DNA of 64,000 nucleotides, taken from positions 30,512,452-30,576,451 of the forward strand of contig CM043800.1 in the NCBI GenBank assembly GCA_023974075.1, written 5' to 3'. Positions within the stretch are counted from its first letter, which is position 1; each line of letters starts with the position of its first letter. The notes under the pieces are model-generated. The model worked only from the letters and a program-made list of their open reading frames with translations, searched no databases and had not been told where the DNA came from. This document shows positions 61,172-64,000 of this stretch, piece by piece. Source of the stretch: Chaenocephalus aceratus. Lineage: Eukaryota; Chordata; Actinopteri; Perciformes; Channichthyidae. The position numbers were made by a program, and so were the translations under genes.

Positions 61172-61506
61172 ATGGAAACCCCAAGCCAAAAACGCATCAG
61201 CCGGGGTGCCTCCTCCCCGACCCGCATCACCAGGCTGCAGGAGAAGGAGGACATGATCAACCTCAATGACCGGCTGGCCGTCTACATCGACAAGGTGCGC
61301 TCCCTGGAGTCGGAGAACGCCGGTCTGCGAATGCGCATCACTGAGTCGGATTCCTGTGTGACCCGCGAGGTGTCGGGCATCAAGGGGGCCTACGAGGCGG
61401 AGCTGGCCGACGCCCGCAAGACCCTGGACCAGGTGGCCAAGGAGAGAGCACGCATGCAGCTGGAGCTCAGCAAGATCAGGGAGGAGCACAAGGACCTCAA
61501 AGCCAG
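61172..61506 (+). CDS. lmna: Lamin A/C, first coding exon (partial gene)
   Basis: Lamin A/C is a type V intermediate filament protein that forms the nuclear lamina. The exon opens after an acceptor at 61127 with 44 nt of 5'UTR. The ATG at 61172 begins [20 protein letters not shown], and the exon codes 111 residues plus two bases before the donor AG|GTAGGA. Human LMNA exon 1 ends at the same phase. Seen: a head with mitotic-type Thr3-Pro and Ser15-Pro sites flanking the rod, then coil 1A ([30 protein letters not shown]) and the start of coil 1B ([20 protein letters not shown]). The head is about seven residues shorter than in humans. The remaining exons (rod, Ig fold, CaaX tail) lie beyond the window, so lamin A and C forms cannot be judged. 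Confidence 0.95.
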
Positions 61507-64000
61507 GTAGGAGGAGCATCTGGGGGCGGGGCTTAAAAGGGAGTGGCTTTGTTACAAGAGTTATATCACAAAGTGGTTGTGGCCACAGTTATCACATTTA
61601 TTATACAATATCATATGTATTCTAGGCAAACGGCACACTTACGATGTTGTTTTCTAAAAAAGTTATAATAATACGTTCATTCAGTTGTGCTTCAAAGTCA
61701 GCAGAACCACCCAACACTCTTTTGAGTTGTGTTGCAGTATTTATATAACATTTAATTGCTGTTTGGTTTCATTGCGGGGGAATTCCCTGCCTTTTGGGAA
61801 ACTGGTCTTGTTCCCGTCTCTCTGATGCATAAGAAGAATGGTTTCACATTATAGGCAGGTTAAAAAAAAAGAAGATTCAGATAAAGGCACAATAGGAAGA
61901 TGATGATAAGATAATTTGTGGTATAATTGTTTTTACTGAAATGCATACGGTTCCTACATGCTCTGGCACATCAGTCGGTGCAGGTTTCTTCTTGCATTTG
62001 GGTTCCTTTGTTTAGAATAAGCATTATTCTTAATGTTCCAGAGCCATAAACATTTCAGAATAGAGTTTTCTGATGTGTCCAAAAGATTTCATCGTAGTGA
62101 TTAGTGCAGTCAGTGATTGAACATGTGGATCTGAATGTTGTAATTTTACCTTTTTGTGTGGTTACAAACTGAGGTGGAACAACACCCACATTTTCTAGCA
62201 GGAATGCAGTGAAGAGTGCGCAGCCACACATAACATTGGCATTACTTGGTATGACTTGTCAGTTGTGTTGCATTTAGGGCCGGTGGATGTTAAAATGACA
62301 CACCTCCAGCCAAACGGGTTACACCTTTAACACACAACCTGTGAAGGTACAATTACTGACCTAATGTCAGAATGTATTTCATTACAGTGTGTGAGACAAC
62401 TGGGCTGCAAAGCTCTGCAGTATGTGGTTTCACAATATTAGCACTATGGACAGAAGCTAAGAATGAACAGCTGTTGTACTTTGAATGGACTTGTATTGTT
62501 AACACGATGCCAGGTGTTCACAGTTCGCAGTGGATCCAGAAACGTGTGGACTAGTGACATATTTGAAAATAGAAACTTGGAACGCAGACTCTGTCGAGAC
62601 CATAAGTCAACAATAATTTGTGAAGCCGCCCCATGATTTGGATCTGCGGCAAAATGATTTGGTTATCTTCTTTGGCCCATGCTACTCCCTTCCACCAAGA
62701 CAACTGAGTTTTGTTCTCGGAATCCTGCTGACAAACAGATATAGAAATTGAATCCTCCCAGGCAGTGGTAAAAAGAATAAGAAGAATTACCAAACAATTT
62801 TAGTGCCACAGAAGTCTTAAGGTAACTTCCATGCTTTGAGTTAATATCTTACTAAGACAATGTCACACAAGTCACATAAAAGTGAACTGGCACTTGTGTA
62901 GCAGGTAACAAATTATTTGCTTCTGGTGTTGTAGCATTAAGAGCATGCTATTATATCATTCCTACTTTCACTTCTTCTGTACCTCGCCCCTGGCCTGAGG
63001 TGTGGTGTTAGCAGCAGGTTTGTTGTCTGTGTTTTCCCCCACTTTGATTCAGCTACTTGGGTGAATATCTGCAGATCAGACTGCTGCCGCAGGCCTCGGG
63101 CAATAGAGGCTGTTAAAGAATGTCTCACAGTCTTGGCAAAGTCCTTGGGTAAGAGGAAAATAAAAGTACAAGATAGAAAGTATTACCACTCCTACAGTAC
63201 ATCTGACTGCATGTGCTCCACTTTTGTAGCCCAGAGATTCCCTGTAGTGACAGAATAAGCAATGTCTCTTTTTAAAAAGAGACATTGACTTGGTGAAAAA
63301 CATTTCAACAAGTCATATCTTCTGTGTTTTAACAGTGAATCGACAGGGAGTGATTGGCCCAATAAGTGCCATTGTGTTCTCCTCACTGAGGTGACATTGT
63401 TATTGAAAGTAACCTGTGAAGCATGTCCTTGGTAATGTACACAAAACTCAATGGGTGTGGCTCAGTGCTACGTGTTGAATGAGGAAAACGAATGTAAAAG
63501 ACCAGCAGGAAATGTGATGATGTTCCTTTGTGCCATGGGCGAATACCTTCATTGTTGTGCCCTTGTCCCAAGTTCCTCAATCTGTGGTGTGTACATTTGC
63601 ATAAACTGGATGATGATGTTCACTTTGATGTGCACTCTGAATAAAAGGCGAGTGTTGAGAGAGCAGTATTATTACATTTTCTATTCACTTCCATAAAATC
63701 CCAAATGTCAATGTAATTCTCCAGCGACTTGGAAAGAGAAGCACAGACAACTTCTGCTGCATTATTGTTTCTAGTGGAAGGATTTCGTTTGACGCATGTG
63801 TGGTGGAAAGGGATCACTCAATCCAGCCTGTGCCGGCTTTATCTGTGAGACAGTTTGTTTAGTGTTTGGTTGCCATAGCACTCTGAAAGTCTTGGCTTGG
63901 TCGTGTGACTGTGGTGACTCAGAGGGTTTTTTCATGGCCTCTGGAATGGGCTGACTGTAGTGTAGACTCACTGTAACGGGAAGTGAGGTTTATAAATACC
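61507..64000 (+). other. lmna intron 1 (start)
   Basis: AT-rich non-coding sequence with no recognisable second exon, RNA gene or bounded transposon. Large first introns are usual for vertebrate LMNA. Confidence 0.6.

Overview
The window is vertebrate nuclear DNA from a teleost fish, most likely a percomorph. Genes are split by GT-AG introns, intergenic DNA is AT-rich, (TG)n/(CA)n arrays are long, and dispersed repeats are of fish type (hAT-like and TTAA-flanked elements, a LINE 3' tail with TTGCC repeats, a perciform-type inverted-repeat element). Six protein-coding genes can be read: a ubiquilin (UBQLN4 position), lamtor2, rab25, a rab11a-like gene, mex3a on the minus strand, and the first coding exon of lmna. 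From memory this matches human 1q22 (UBQLN4-LAMTOR2-RAB25-MEX3A-LMNA), with one extra gene: a rab11a-like paralogue next to rab25.

Layout. 1-1700: LINE tail, low-complexity T-rich DNA and a small hAT-type element. 1737-6343: compact ubiquilin gene, seven recognisable coding exons, predicted 346 aa. It lacks the central STI1 block, and a decayed exon lies in the intron where that block should start. 7981-9898: lamtor2, four exons, 125 aa, intact. 12185-21491: rab25, five exons, 208 aa, with the family-typical Leu at the switch II Gln position. 24452-33954: rab11a-like gene, five exons, 216 aa, with the normal Gln. Its introns carry a 1.2-kb hAT-type insertion with a perfect 8-bp target duplication and a TTAA-flanked MITE. 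34-43 kb: tail-to-tail spacer between the rab11a-like gene and mex3a, probably including a long mex3a 3'UTR and a GC-rich non-repeat block near 41.4-41.9 kb. 43141-47748 (minus): mex3a, two coding exons, 523 aa, two KH domains and a C-terminal RING. 48-61 kb: spacer with a cluster of CTCF-like motifs at 53.8-54.3 kb, a deleted hAT element with a BED-finger ORF at 55605-56833, and a TATA box with a 39-codon ORF near 58.5 kb. 61172-61506: first coding exon of lmna; the rest lies beyond the window.

The genes do not form one pathway. Loosely, LAMTOR2 (late-endosomal Ragulator scaffold), RAB25 and RAB11 (recycling endosomes) and ubiquilin (proteasome shuttle) act in membrane traffic and protein turnover. 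MEX3A is an RNA-binding RING protein and lamin A a nuclear scaffold. The most unusual observation is the shortened ubiquilin, whose exon junction stays in frame although the middle of the protein is gone. The next are the rab25/rab11a-like tandem pair and the CTCF-like cluster between mex3a and lmna. I found no clear previously undescribed system. All family identifications rest on reading translations by eye, not on a database search.
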